Assembly: GCA_002688335.1 (NCBI GenBank)
Contig: NZCQ01000017.1
Location: 1 to 30,131, forward strand
DNA: 30,131 nt
Source of the DNA: Candidatus Pacearchaeota archaeon
Lineage (GTDB): Archaea > Nanobdellota > Nanobdellia > Pacearchaeales > GW2011-AR1
Reading direction: 5' to 3'
The translations under genes were made by a program, and so were the position numbers. The notes under the pieces are model-generated. The model saw nothing but the letters and a program-made list of their open reading frames with translations. It had not been told where the DNA came from and searched no databases. This document shows, one piece after another, positions 13,622 through 23,268 of this stretch (within the stretch, counting starts at the first letter, position 1; each line of letters opens with the position of its first letter).

Positions 13622-14722
13622 ATGGCCAAGATATTAGTGACTGGAGGATTAGGATTCATAGGATCTCATTTAACTGACAAGCTAATCGAAAGAAATAATG
13701 AAGTTATTATCTTAGATAATCTAAGTTCCACAAAAGAAATCCCTGATTATCTTAATAAAAAAGCAAGATTGATTAAAGGAGATATTAATAACAAAGAGCT
13801 TCTAGATCATTTAATCAAAGATATTGATTTCATCTTCCACAAGGCCTCAAGCGTAGGCATAGCACAATCGAACTATGAAGTAATAGATTTTGTAAAAAAC
13901 AATTCTCTCGGAACTTCCACCCTATTACAATCCATAATAGATGCAAAAAGAAAACCAAAACTAATCCTAGCCGCCTCAAACACAACTTATGGGGAGGGCC
14001 TTTATAGTTGTAGTAAACATGGTTCCTTCCATCCTCAGATAAGGGATGAAATAGATATATTTAATCATGGTCTAGAAATAGTTTGTCCAAATTGTCAGAA
14101 ACCAGCCATTCCAGTTCCAACACCAGAGTCAACAGAATTAAATTCAAATTCAGTTTATGCATTAACAAAAAAAAATCAAGAGGAATTAATAATGTTTTTA
14201 GGCAGATTATATAAATTCCCGATAGTAATCCTAAAGTATTTTAATGTTTTCGGACCCCGACAATCTTTATCCAATCCCTATACGGGAGTTGCAGCCATAT
14301 TTACTTCAAGAATAAAAAACAACAGTCCCTTAATTGTCTATGAAGATGGAAATCAAACAAGGGATTTCATTTATATAGACGATGTAATAAATGCAAACTT
14401 GTTAGCTATGGATAATCCAAAAGCAAACTACAAAACATTTAACGTAGGATCTGGGAAACCTATAGCTATAAAGCATATAGCCCATGAGCTTTATGGGATC
14501 TTCAATAAACAACCAAATATTCAAATCACAGAAAATTTCAGAAAAGGGGACATAAGGCATTGCATTGCAGATAATACCAAGATAAACGAATTGCTAGGTT
14601 GGGAACCAACAGTTTCTTTTGAAGAAGGACTTAAAAAAACAGTAGAATGGTCACAAGAACAAGAAGCAAGGGATGATTTTGAAAAAGCTGATAGAGAATT
14701 AAAAGAAAAAGGATTAATGTAA
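13622..14722 (+). CDS. NDP-sugar epimerase with zinc-knuckle insert (GalE / dTDP-rhamnose 4-epimerase like)
   Basis: 366 residues. Rossmann motif GGLGFIG is at 8-14 and the catalytic YxxxK is Y179/K183 in SVYALTKKNQEE. Between the Rossmann core and the catalytic Tyr is an insert with four potential zinc ligands, C130-x2-H133 and C155-x2-C158, followed by PVPTPEST. This insert is typical of a GalE-like subgroup that includes dTDP-L-rhamnose 4-epimerases (WbiB type), which convert sugars at C4. The C-terminal extension after residue 345 is a charged helix. A TATA box (CTTAAATAAT near 13597) gives a leaderless start. The GT2 gene starts 1 bp after its stop codon, so the two form an operon. Confidence 0.9.
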   Translation: MAKILVTGGLGFIGSHLTDKLIERNNEVIILDNLSSTKEIPDYLNKKARLIKGDINNKELLDHLIKDIDFIFHKASSVGIAQSNYEVIDFVKNNSLGTSTLLQSIIDAKRKPKLILAASNTTYGEGLYSCSKHGSFHPQIRDEIDIFNHGLEIVCPNCQKPAIPVPTPESTELNSNSVYALTKKNQEELIMFLGRLYKFPIVILKYFNVFGPRQSLSNPYTGVAAIFTSRIKNNSPLIVYEDGNQTRDFIYIDDVINANLLAMDNPKANYKTFNVGSGKPIAIKHIAHELYGIFNKQPNIQITENFRKGDIRHCIADNTKINELLGWEPTVSFEEGLKKTVEWSQEQEARDDFEKADRELKEKGLM

Positions 14723-14723
14723 A

Positions 14724-15476
14724 ATGCAAGAAAAAAAATTAACAATTCTAATCCCTGCCCATAATGAAGAAGCGATTATTAAGAAAACTGTTCAGGTTTT
14801 TCATAAGTCCTTAAGATTAAATGAAATTTCCCATGAGATTTTGGTTGTTAACGATCACAGTCAAGATAATACCGAGAAAATCCTTCTTCAATTAAAAGGA
14901 GAAATAAAAGAATTAGATTATATAAATAATGATTATCAGAGAGGATTCGGGTCTACAATCATAAAGGGATTGAGAAATTTTACTGGAGATTATGTTGCTA
15001 TAGTTATGGCAGATTTATCAGATCATCCAGAAGATATAGTTAAATTTTATCATGAGATGAATAAAGGTTATGATTGCGTTTTTGGTTCCAGATTTATCAA
15101 GGGCGGAAAAACAATTGATTATCCATTACACAAACTTGTATTAAATCGATTAGGAAATTCAATAATAAGACTCCTATTTGGAATGCAATATAATGACACT
15201 ACAAATGCTTGTAAAATGTATAGAAAAGAAACCATAACCGGATTAGAACCATTTCTCAGTAAACATTTTAATTTAACCGTAGAACTTCCATTGAAAGCAA
15301 TAGTTCGAGGCTATTCATACTCAGTTTTACCAAATAAATGGAAGAACAGGACAACAGGAATAGCAAAATTTAAAGTTAAAGAAATGGGAAGCAGATATTT
15401 CTTCATAATATTCTATTGTTTGATAGAAAAATTACTTTCTCAAGGAGATTATAAGAAAAGAAGGGAAAATGATTAA
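14724..15476 (+). CDS. GT2 glycosyltransferase, dolichyl-phosphate mannose/glucose synthase type
   Basis: 250 residues. GT-A signature: LTILIPAHNEE at the start, VVNDHSQDNT (about 41-50) for nucleotide binding, and the metal-binding region MADLSDHPED (D97, D100). RGFGSTIIKGL and FGSRFIKGG are standard polyprenyl-phosphate glycosyltransferase motifs. No C-terminal membrane domain, so it is a soluble or peripheral DPM1-like enzyme that loads a hexose onto polyprenyl phosphate at the cytoplasmic face. It is translated right after the epimerase gene (1-bp gap). Its stop overlaps the convergent CDP-sugar-epimerase-like gene by 4 bp. Donor sugar unknown. Confidence 0.92.
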   Translation: MQEKKLTILIPAHNEEAIIKKTVQVFHKSLRLNEISHEILVVNDHSQDNTEKILLQLKGEIKELDYINNDYQRGFGSTIIKGLRNFTGDYVAIVMADLSDHPEDIVKFYHEMNKGYDCVFGSRFIKGGKTIDYPLHKLVLNRLGNSIIRLLFGMQYNDTTNACKMYRKETITGLEPFLSKHFNLTVELPLKAIVRGYSYSVLPNKWKNRTTGIAKFKVKEMGSRYFFIIFYCLIEKLLSQGDYKKRREND

Positions 15477-16543
15477 CTACTTTCCTTCAATCCTTCAACA
15501 ATTTCGCTAATTATATCCCTTAGATTTAGAGTAATCTTCCATTCCGGATAATCCTTTTTAAATTTTCCCATATCACTATAATAGCATATATGATCTCCCA
15601 TTCTATTCTTGCCATCATAACTATATTCCAGGTCTAAATCATAATCTCTCTTTAATATTTCAATTACCTCCAAAACAGATGCAGCATTTTCCTTACATCC
15701 TCCGATATTATAAACCTCCCCTTTTCGAGGATTCCTATAAAAATGATAAAACGCATTAACAACATCAAAACTATGTATTTGATCTCTAACTTGCTTACCC
15801 TTATATCCGAATATTGTGTAAGGTTTATTGTTGACAGCACAATCTACGATATAAGTTAAAAATCCATGTAATTCAACAGCAGAATGTTGCGGCCCTGTTA
15901 AACAACCACCCCTAAAAACCCCCACATTCAGATTGAAATACCTTCCATATTCTTGAGCTATTACATCAGCAGCAATTTTACTAGCTCCAAATAAACTATG
16001 CATGCAATTATCAATACTCATTTCCTCATTAATTCCATCTTCATCAACTCCAATCATTTCTTGGTCAAGAGCATAATCATATCTTGTTTCACTTTCTATC
16101 AAATTTACCCTATTAGGATTATCTCCATAAACCTTATTCGTTGAAGTAAATATGAAAACACCCTTAGGAGAATATAATCTAAACCCCTCTAACAAGTTCA
16201 AGGTAGCCCCCGCATTTACATCAAAATCTGTAAAGGGTTCTTTTGCCGCCCAGTCGTGAGATGGTTGCGCAGCAGTGTGTATTATTAGATCAAAAGGCCC
16301 CAACCTCTCACTGAATCTCAACACTTCCCTTCTATTTCTCAAATCAAAACTAAAGTTTCTAAAATCTTTATTTCCCTTCAAACTATCAATATTCTTAGAA
16401 GTATCCCCTTTATCTCCAAAAAAATATCGCCTCATATTGTTGTCTATTCCAAAAACCTTGAATCCTTTTGCCAAAAAGAACCTGCACGCTTCACTCCCAA
16501 TTAAACCTCCTGAACCTGTCACTAATACCTTCTTTCCATTCAT
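15473..16543 (-). CDS. CDP-paratose/tyvelose 2-epimerase-like SDR
   Basis: 356 residues. NAD motif GSGGLIG is at 10-16. Subfamily marks are strong: IDNNMRRYFFGDKGDTSK, AAQPSHDWAAKEPFTDFDVN, FTSTNKVYGDNPN, FRGGCLTGPQHSAVELHGFL, and GYKGKQVRDQIHS. This is the RfbE-like group that includes CDP-tyvelose 2-epimerases. The usual catalytic Tyr of YxxxK is Phe here (F185-x3-K189 in HSLFGASKIAADV), which I believe is common in this subgroup. The true substrate may be another NDP-hexose. A TATA box (near 16568) lies about 25 bases before the ATG despite upstream genes on the same strand. Ends with a 4-bp overlap with the GT2 gene. Confidence 0.85.
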   Translation of the reverse strand: MNGKKVLVTGSGGLIGSEACRFFLAKGFKVFGIDNNMRRYFFGDKGDTSKNIDSLKGNKDFRNFSFDLRNRREVLRFSERLGPFDLIIHTAAQPSHDWAAKEPFTDFDVNAGATLNLLEGFRLYSPKGVFIFTSTNKVYGDNPNRVNLIESETRYDYALDQEMIGVDEDGINEEMSIDNCMHSLFGASKIAADVIAQEYGRYFNLNVGVFRGGCLTGPQHSAVELHGFLTYIVDCAVNNKPYTIFGYKGKQVRDQIHSFDVVNAFYHFYRNPRKGEVYNIGGCKENAASVLEVIEILKRDYDLDLEYSYDGKNRMGDHICYYSDMGKFKKDYPEWKITLNLRDIISEIVEGLKESS

Positions 16544-16586
16544 AAATTGTTTAAAAAATTTCTATTTAAAAGAATAAGTATACTAT

Positions 16587-17069
16587 TTATATTACTAACC
16601 AACTGGTTATATAACCCAGTCCTGCCCCACAAATAACATCAATCCAATAATGCTTCTTCAAATAGACTCTAGAATAGATTATAAGCAACATTACTAAAAA
16701 CAAGAATATCATAACCATCCTATCAGCAAATACCAATCCAGTTAAAAACAAAAACAAAAAAACAGCTCTAGCCGCATGAATACTTGGGAACGAACCTGCA
16801 TCAATTTTCTCAATAAAATTCCCATATCTCAATTTCTTAGGTCTTTCCTTAAAATAAAATAATCTAATGCTTACAGCAACCAGATAAATTAATATCATTC
16901 CATAAATCAGCAACAATGCTTTGTCATAATCTTTCAAAACAATAAGTAATAGTGTAATAACCGAAAAAAAAGTTATACTTCCAAATATAGTCAGATGTTC
17001 AAAAAACTTATTCACTGCTTTATTAAAGGTGTTCATGGGTAGCTGAAGCAACTCAAGTTTAAAAAGCAT
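16587..17069 (-). CDS. PAP2-family lipid phosphatase
   Basis: 160 residues with about five membrane segments. The three PAP2 motifs are in order: FKERP (73-77, K and R), PSIH (95-98, with the catalytic His of the PSGH motif) and SR-x5-H-x3-D (S133, R134, H140, D144). Such enzymes dephosphorylate polyprenyl pyrophosphate or phosphatidate; in a glycosylation cluster, recycling of the dolichyl-type carrier outside the membrane is likely. Its start overlaps the GtrA stop by one base (TAATG), which indicates translational coupling. A second in-frame ATG (M12) is possible. Confidence 0.9.
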   Translation of the reverse strand: MLFKLELLQLPMNTFNKAVNKFFEHLTIFGSITFFSVITLLLIVLKDYDKALLLIYGMILIYLVAVSIRLFYFKERPKKLRYGNFIEKIDAGSFPSIHAARAVFLFLFLTGLVFADRMVMIFLFLVMLLIIYSRVYLKKHYWIDVICGAGLGYITSWLVI

Positions 17070-17455
17070 TATCTTCTAAAAGTCCATAACAATGACCCGA
17101 AAAAACTAAATGGAATGCTAGCAAGAGTCCCTATCAAAGAAGCAATACTTATGTTTATCACATTCTCTCCAGCTAATTGAACAATCAACACACTAACCCC
17201 TAAGTTAACTAAGTTAGCAACTGCATAAACAAACACATAAGGCAAAACTTGCCTTGCAGGATGCTTATGCCTAGCTCCAAAAGTCAATCCCCGATTAACA
17301 AAAAAGTTAAATATTAATGCAATAGTTATGGAGAAGGTTCTAGCAATAACAAAAGGAAGTCCTAGAAAAAAGAATAAATTAACAAATCCCAAATCTATGA
17401 AAAAGGACAAACCCCCAACAATGCAAAAAACCATAAACTTTGATAATGTTTTCAT
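17069..17455 (-). CDS. GtrA-family membrane protein
   Basis: 128 residues with four hydrophobic segments. The GtrA pattern is clear: FCIVGGLSFFIDLG in TM1, then IALIFNFFVNRGLTFG with the conserved N-F-x2-N-R/K-x2-F core, and FSFFGSLLWTFRR at the end. GtrA proteins are thought to flip polyprenyl-phosphate-linked sugars or support membrane glycosyltransferases. Coupled to the PAP2 gene by TAATG. The ATG of this gene is formed by the edge of the repeat copy at 17453-17514, which fills the gap to aglB; the start may therefore have been reshaped by that insertion. Confidence 0.9.
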   Translation of the reverse strand: MKTLSKFMVFCIVGGLSFFIDLGFVNLFFFLGLPFVIARTFSITIALIFNFFVNRGLTFGARHKHPARQVLPYVFVYAVANLVNLGVSVLIVQLAGENVINISIASLIGTLASIPFSFFGSLLWTFRR

Positions 17456-17514
17456 CTGAGTAATCAGGAAACCACGCCTTTTAAGATGTGGTGGCCCATT
17501 GTTTTTTTGATATC
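17453..17514 (+). repeat. Degenerate copy B of the small-RNA element
   Basis: Matches copy A (13474-13559 and flanks) in the same orientation: CATCTGAGTAATCAGGAAAC onward for about 38 bases with three substitutions, and then the 22 bases starting TGGCCCATTGTTTTTTT. It lacks about 31 bases found in A, including the 3' half of the long stem and half of the terminator hairpin, so it cannot fold the same way. It fills the space between the aglB stop and the gtrA start, both on the opposite strand, and supplies the gtrA ATG. Confidence 0.75.
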
Positions 17515-17516
17515 AA

Positions 17517-20243
17517 TCACAGCTTCCAACTTAAATACTTATCAGCATCAGTATCAACATACTCTTCTCTGTATTTTTCCTTTCCAGTATATTCCATCTC
17601 CCATATTTTTATCGGCCCCTGCAAACCATTAAAATAAACAAAATCAGGTAATTGCATTCCCTGACTCCTTAGATCGCCAACAACAAGGGAGGGCTCATTA
17701 TGAACTAGTTCAAACCCCGGAAAATTATTCAATGGATCATCCATCAAATAAACTTGAGACAACATTCCCCTAAATAATCTAGGAGATACATAAATAGCAG
17801 CTCCCACTGGATTCAACCCAATTCCCCCATTTTGATGTTCTATTCTAGGATATACAAACGCAACTCCTTCAATCCCACTTTTATAATCTACTAACCTGCC
17901 ATCTAAATACAAATACCTCATATTTACATTATATTGTTTCCCTTGATAAAGCATAATTGCATAGGGCTGATGATAACTATTATCCCCTACAACCGGCAAT
18001 ACAATAGCTCCAACAATTCCCCCATTACTTGGAATCAAAATATCTTCCCCATCCTCATCAACAACAATATCTTCGTCAACTCCAATCCCTCCAGAATATA
18101 CTAACAGGGTCTGATCTTTCGTCTCCTGAGTCTGTTTTTCATCCATCAAGAAAGTTGCCATCCAAGAATATCTATCATAATTCTCATCACTCCCTATACT
18201 TGAGAAAGCTGTATATTTTCCAACGTCACTACTATCTATCAGGAAATGTGTGGTATTATGATTATACAAGAACTCAAGTGCATCATCTTGATTATCTCCG
18301 GTTAAAACGTGCCTGCCCATCAAATAATTCCAATAAGTTATAGCATTCCCCCCATCAACACTTGTAGCTCTTTCCCCAATGCTCTGCACCCAATATCCAT
18401 AATCCCACCAATGATTGAAAACAGCATTCTCTTCCGTATTCTCTCGAACCCATTCCATGCCCCTTTGCCATTGAAGATTATAAGCAGAGGGAACAAAAGA
18501 ATATGCCTGAGCCTTTACACTTTTATAGTAAATGAAAAAGGTATACATACTCGCGATTAAGATAATTATCATACAAACTCCAAGAAGCATCTTCCAGGTT
18601 TTATCCTTAGCTTTCAAGAATCTATCACTGCCTTCAACAATAAGATAACTAACCATTATGGGAGCAATTGGCCCCAGAACCATAATCAATCTAACCGCTC
18701 CCCTTGCTGTGAATACGGTTAAAACAAAAAGAGAAAATAAAAGTAAAAACTCATACCTTATCTTTTTAAAACCATCATATCCTTCTCTATCATATTTAGC
18801 ATAGAAATAAATCAAACCCGCAATAAACAATATAGAAGATAGATAATAAAACGCCTTACTAATGAAGTTATCTCCACTAAACACGCTATCTCCAGAATAT
18901 CTCGAGAAAACTAAACCCAAAAAGAAAAATACATATAAGAAAGCAAGAATCCAAGAATCTTTTCTTCTCACTTTGATTAACATTTTCTTAAATAAAACAA
19001 CACTTCCAATAAAAAATAACCAGAACATTAAGGGGATTCCCTTAAAAAACGGACCAAAATTACCACTCCATTCTTGAAAATTGGGCTGCCTATTTTCAGC
19101 AACAGTAATATTCCATCTCCCCAAAACAGGTTTAAAAATTGTCTGATGAATCGCTTGCAATTTCTCAATTATAAAAGAAGGCCCAAGAATGATCACACTA
19201 AGAACAGTTAAAACAACAAGAGATATAATAACAGACCAGATAGTTTCTGGAATTCTAGTTTTCCTAAAAAGATCTTTTTTAATAAATTTACTTTTAAAAA
19301 CTAACTGGTGTATAATCATAACAAATAAGGTTAAAGTAACCATTCCTGATGAAAGTGAAGTAACAAGTCCAAAAAGACTATACTTACTAGACAACAAATC
19401 CATAATGCCAAAGGATATAACCACCCATAAGGTATAGACTATAAACTCTTTTTTACCAACCCTATTTAAAATAAAAGCTATCAAACTGGCTAGTCCAATT
19501 GGTATAAACAAATAAATAACGCCCCCCCAAATTAACCCCATAAATGCTGTTGAAATTCCTGCAAGAACTCCAAACAACATAGCCATTTTCAATCCGTCTG
19601 ATTTCCAAGCTTTTAAAAATAGATAAAGAGCAAGAAACATAAAGAAAAAAGCAGCACTCTCCTTCTCAGGAATCCCTGCAACCGTTCTAGAAAGAAAAAC
19701 CGGAACAACTATCATAAAAAAGCTTGCTATTAATGCAATTACATTAGCTTTAAATATCCCTTCCTTAGATTTTCTGATAAATACTTCTCTAACAAATAAG
19801 AAAAAACTTATAATAGTAAGGATGAACATGACAACTGGAAACGCGGCTCCAGAAAATTCTATATTAACATCACTAAAAATATTAAAGAATTTATGGGTAT
19901 AAACAATCATATATGGGAGCAGTTGACTTTCCTTAGAATTATCAAATCCTAACGGAACATTTCTCATCATATCAATCTCCGGCAACCTGCCATCTTCCAC
20001 AATGGTTTTAGCATTTCTCAAAAATAACCAAGGATCTAAATCAGGCCCAAGCGTCCACGTATTCCTTGTAATGTCCCATAATCCCGGTCTTCCTCCGTGA
20101 TCTGTCATTGGCAAGCTCCTAATATATCCTCCAAAGATCAATGCAATAATCAAAAGGACAACAACCCACTTCTGAGAATTCTTAAAGAATTTAACCACCT
20201 TATCTTTCCTTATATTAATGAACTCATCATCTTTTTCTTCCAT
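17517..20243 (-). CDS. aglB: Oligosaccharyltransferase AglB (STT3 family)
   Basis: 908 residues from ATG 20243 (a GTG at 20246 is in frame); the TATA box near 20268 is 25 bases upstream. Numbered from that GTG: an N-terminal GT-C membrane domain (to about 580) with the first acidic motif GPDLDPW (67-73), a GIPEKES loop (191-197) in place of the second DxD-type motif, and TVAE (381-384) matching the TIxE motif of external loop 5. The catalytic-domain signature WWDYGYW (613-619), which reads the Ser/Thr of the sequon, follows. The protein transfers the lipid-linked glycan to Asn in N-x-S/T outside the membrane. gtrA, PAP2 and an epimerase gene follow on the same strand. Confidence 0.96.
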   Translation of the reverse strand: MEEKDDEFINIRKDKVVKFFKNSQKWVVVLLIIALIFGGYIRSLPMTDHGGRPGLWDITRNTWTLGPDLDPWLFLRNAKTIVEDGRLPEIDMMRNVPLGFDNSKESQLLPYMIVYTHKFFNIFSDVNIEFSGAAFPVVMFILTIISFFLFVREVFIRKSKEGIFKANVIALIASFFMIVVPVFLSRTVAGIPEKESAAFFFMFLALYLFLKAWKSDGLKMAMLFGVLAGISTAFMGLIWGGVIYLFIPIGLASLIAFILNRVGKKEFIVYTLWVVISFGIMDLLSSKYSLFGLVTSLSSGMVTLTLFVMIIHQLVFKSKFIKKDLFRKTRIPETIWSVIISLVVLTVLSVIILGPSFIIEKLQAIHQTIFKPVLGRWNITVAENRQPNFQEWSGNFGPFFKGIPLMFWLFFIGSVVLFKKMLIKVRRKDSWILAFLYVFFFLGLVFSRYSGDSVFSGDNFISKAFYYLSSILFIAGLIYFYAKYDREGYDGFKKIRYEFLLLFSLFVLTVFTARGAVRLIMVLGPIAPIMVSYLIVEGSDRFLKAKDKTWKMLLGVCMIIILIASMYTFFIYYKSVKAQAYSFVPSAYNLQWQRGMEWVRENTEENAVFNHWWDYGYWVQSIGERATSVDGGNAITYWNYLMGRHVLTGDNQDDALEFLYNHNTTHFLIDSSDVGKYTAFSSIGSDENYDRYSWMATFLMDEKQTQETKDQTLLVYSGGIGVDEDIVVDEDGEDILIPSNGGIVGAIVLPVVGDNSYHQPYAIMLYQGKQYNVNMRYLYLDGRLVDYKSGIEGVAFVYPRIEHQNGGIGLNPVGAAIYVSPRLFRGMLSQVYLMDDPLNNFPGFELVHNEPSLVVGDLRSQGMQLPDFVYFNGLQGPIKIWEMEYTGKEKYREEYVDTDADKYLSWKL

Positions 20244-20345
20244 CACCTAACATGCAATACTATGTTTTTAAAGTTATTTTAAATACGTTATAGTCTTTCA
20301 CCCATTCCACAACAATCTTTATAAATTTCCAAGAAAAGTACTAAC

Positions 20346-21674
20346 ATGAAGAAATGGTTAGTAATATTCGCAATATTCCTAGTTCTATTCGCAATATTCT
20401 CAACAAAAATAGCCTTCCATGATACTTCAGAATACATTACACTATCAAAATACCTGTCAGGAACCAATAATGTAGACATATTCACAAGTCATTCACTTAT
20501 CTACCCTTTCATTATCTCATTATTCTTAAAAATCTGGCCATCCCTATTAACAATCAAACTAATCAACACCTTATGGCTGTTCTTAATTGCTCTAACGTTC
20601 TTTTTCATAAAAAATAAAAACGCTCTCTTATTTTTCATATTCTCTCCTTTAACTTGGATTACAAGCATTCAAACAACTCCTATCCTTCCAGCAAGTTTCT
20701 TCTTCTTTCTATCATTCATATTCTTCAAGAAGCAATTCAAATATTCATTGATTCTTTCAGGATTATTCTTAGGATTCTCTTTTGCGCTATACACCCCAAT
20801 GATTTTAGTTAGTTTCTTCTTCATACTAATATACTTTTGGAATAAGAATTTCAAGGAATTCATTATTTATCTAATAGCTTTCTCTATAGGATTCCTACCT
20901 AGGATGATCATAGATTATCATTATTTCAACATGCCTTTTTACTCTCTAATTAGATTCTTCGGAACCAACATAGTAATACTCTTAGGCCAACATGTACAAA
21001 CAACCCCCCTCCAAATTCTCTCAAACCTACACTCCATATTAATATTAGTAGTAATCTCTCCACTCCTATTCAAACTATACGCTATAGATTATAAAAAATA
21101 CAAAAAAGAAATCATCTTCCTAACTATAATGTTCCTAATCATCTTGTTCAGGGTTGCATTATTAAAATATTTCATAATCATTTCTCCAATAATAATCCTA
21201 CTTCTAGTAAAGGTTTGCTGCACTAGAGATCTAAAAATCCACATCTTTCTCTCCATAATTCTAATAGCATTTCTGACAAGCAATTACTTCATCACAACTA
21301 ATGCAAACGGCAATCAAATACAAGCAGACTTAGAAAAAATAACCAATGATTACAATAATCAGCACATTATCTCAGGACCTTTTGAAGCACCTAAGTTCGC
21401 TCAATTTCTTTGGCAAGAAAAGCCTTACTTCATTTGGTTTCAGGATTATCAAGCAAGCATTAACAACGAATCAACTATACGTGAATACAACATAGAATTT
21501 AACTCTAAAATTCCATTAAAAAATAAATTAAAAATCTCAGCCTATTTTAACAGATTTAACAACAAAACATATGAAAACATAATCTTAGTAACTCAGTTAT
21601 CTAAAGAAGATTTTCCAGAACTAGAAAATTATAATCTTGATAAATGCTATGAAGTTTTGTGTGTTTATAGCTGA
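20346..21674 (+). CDS. Polytopic GT-C-type glycosyltransferase (predicted)
   Basis: 442 residues with about ten hydrophobic segments and a soluble C-terminal tail of about 110 residues. After TM1 the loop FHDTSEYITLSKYL places H-D-T-S-E-Y where GT-C enzymes (GT39/GT83-like) carry their catalytic acid. A second feature is FLPRMIIDYHYFNMPF, a typical loop after TM6-7 in this group. It probably uses a polyprenyl-phosphate sugar donor on the outer face. A TATA box (TTTATAAAT near 20320) gives a leaderless start; it is divergent from aglB. The acceptor is unknown. The family call rests on topology and the first loop, not on overall identity. Confidence 0.7.
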   Translation: MKKWLVIFAIFLVLFAIFSTKIAFHDTSEYITLSKYLSGTNNVDIFTSHSLIYPFIISLFLKIWPSLLTIKLINTLWLFLIALTFFFIKNKNALLFFIFSPLTWITSIQTTPILPASFFFFLSFIFFKKQFKYSLILSGLFLGFSFALYTPMILVSFFFILIYFWNKNFKEFIIYLIAFSIGFLPRMIIDYHYFNMPFYSLIRFFGTNIVILLGQHVQTTPLQILSNLHSILILVVISPLLFKLYAIDYKKYKKEIIFLTIMFLIILFRVALLKYFIIISPIIILLLVKVCCTRDLKIHIFLSIILIAFLTSNYFITTNANGNQIQADLEKITNDYNNQHIISGPFEAPKFAQFLWQEKPYFIWFQDYQASINNESTIREYNIEFNSKIPLKNKLKISAYFNRFNNKTYENIILVTQLSKEDFPELENYNLDKCYEVLCVYS

Positions 21675-21715
21675 TAACTTGAAACCTTTATATAACTATT
21701 AATCAACTATCTATA

Positions 21716-23224
21716 ATGGAAGAAAAAGTCTATGAGAATATCGCTATAAGTTCTTTCTGGAATTTCTTCATGGTTTTATTTGCACGACTCGGTGGTTTGA
21801 TTTTCGTAATTATCGTTGCAAGGTTTCTTCTTCCAGAAGGTTTTGGAATTTACAACTTAGCAATCTCAATAGCATTAATCCTATTAGTTACCATAGACAA
21901 CGGAATAAATCAATCCCTATTAAGATATGTTGCAGAATCAATTGGAAACAAAAATAAAAAACTAGCCTCTGCTGAATCCAAATACCTACTAAGGCTAAAG
22001 GTATTCTTCACCCTGTTCCTAGCCATAGTATTAATATTACTTTCATACCCTCTATCTTATTATCTATTCAATAAACCAGACTTATTCATTCCGTTGATGT
22101 TTGTAAGTCTCTATTTAATATCTTATTCATTAGGATCATTTTACAACTCTTATTTTTACATAATCGAGAAAGTAGAATATCTAACAATAAAACAATTCTT
22201 ATTTGAGATTATTAGAATCCTTGGAGTTATTTTAGTCTTCCTATTTATAGCAAAGAAATATCATATAATAGGGACCATGGGGGTTTTAGCCTCTTCAATG
22301 TTCTTAACAACTATCTTTCTAATATATCATTTGAAAAGATTAGCACCATTTCTCTTTGAAAAAACAGAAGAGCACGTTGATAAGAAAAGAATATTTCACT
22401 TCTTTATCTATCTCGGAATGATAGGATCTTTCTTAGTAATATTCGGATATATAGATATAATCATGGTGGGAATATTTCTTGAATCTTCCTATGTTGGTTT
22501 TTACAGTGCTGCCTTTGCCCTAGTTGCAGGTATATGGAGTTTCCTAAATATTTACAACATTCTTCTTCCCATATTCACTAAAATGAACAAACATGATTTA
22601 CAAGAATCATTAAACTACGTTTTCAAATACCTATACATTCTAGCAGTTCCAGCAATATTCGGAATTTTCGTTCTAGGAAGATATCTCATAAAATTAATCT
22701 ATGGCAATGAATACCTTCCAGCAGTTTTTCCTTTTTACATTTTATCAGTACTAATATTGATAACCCCTTTAGCAAGCATAATAGAATCTTTATTCTCTGC
22801 TAAAGAAAAACCAAAATATATAGTAAAAGTTATAATTCTATCCACATTCCTAGGAATTTTATTAAATTACTTATTCATAACTCTATTTTTAAAAATCTCA
22901 AGTAACATGGCCTTAATCGGGGTTGCCATCGCAACAGTAATCAGTCAAGCAGTTTATCTAATAGGATTATTAATCTATACAAAGAAAGAACTAAAGATCA
23001 CTCTAAATCCAACACATCTAATAAAGCCGATATTGGCTTCATCAATCATGGCCTTAGTTTTGTTTTCAATAAACACCCAAATAGGGCTAAACCCATTTAC
23101 AGGAACATTAGAGGTCTTATTTGGAGCATTCATCTATTTCTCAGCAATGCTCCTCTTTAAGGGATTAGAAAAAAAAGATCTCCATTTATTGAAGAAAATA
23201 ATTAAAGATTTAAGAAGCAAATAA
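21716..23224 (+). CDS. Wzx/AglR-like oligosaccharide flippase
   Basis: 502 residues with about 12-14 membrane segments. The polysaccharide-transporter (MOP superfamily) N-terminus NIAISSFWNFFMVLFARLGG, then IIVARFLLPEGFGIYNLAIS, is clear; later come FGYIDIIMVGIFLESSYVGF, YSAAFALVAG and a conserved LIYGNEYLPA. These carriers move lipid-linked glycans across the membrane. It has its own TATA box (TTTATATAA, 21687-21695) in a 41-bp gap after the GT-C gene. In this cluster it is the natural partner of AglB. Confidence 0.93.
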   Translation: MEEKVYENIAISSFWNFFMVLFARLGGLIFVIIVARFLLPEGFGIYNLAISIALILLVTIDNGINQSLLRYVAESIGNKNKKLASAESKYLLRLKVFFTLFLAIVLILLSYPLSYYLFNKPDLFIPLMFVSLYLISYSLGSFYNSYFYIIEKVEYLTIKQFLFEIIRILGVILVFLFIAKKYHIIGTMGVLASSMFLTTIFLIYHLKRLAPFLFEKTEEHVDKKRIFHFFIYLGMIGSFLVIFGYIDIIMVGIFLESSYVGFYSAAFALVAGIWSFLNIYNILLPIFTKMNKHDLQESLNYVFKYLYILAVPAIFGIFVLGRYLIKLIYGNEYLPAVFPFYILSVLILITPLASIIESLFSAKEKPKYIVKVIILSTFLGILLNYLFITLFLKISSNMALIGVAIATVISQAVYLIGLLIYTKKELKITLNPTHLIKPILASSIMALVLFSINTQIGLNPFTGTLEVLFGAFIYFSAMLLFKGLEKKDLHLLKKIIKDLRSK

Positions 23225-23268
23225 CTAATCATCTATATTCTTTTAAATCAACTATCAATATTTTTAAA

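Noticed and set aside
13474..13622. The 13.5-kb element as a riboswitch for the downstream epimerase
   Set aside because: A terminator-like hairpin closes the element and a separate TATA box near 13597 fits a leaderless start at 13622, so the element need not be in the epimerase mRNA.
18029..18560. Plus-strand ORFs opposite aglB
   Set aside because: They lie antisense to a clear STT3 gene, have no promoter or recognised motif, and show the composition expected of shadow frames.
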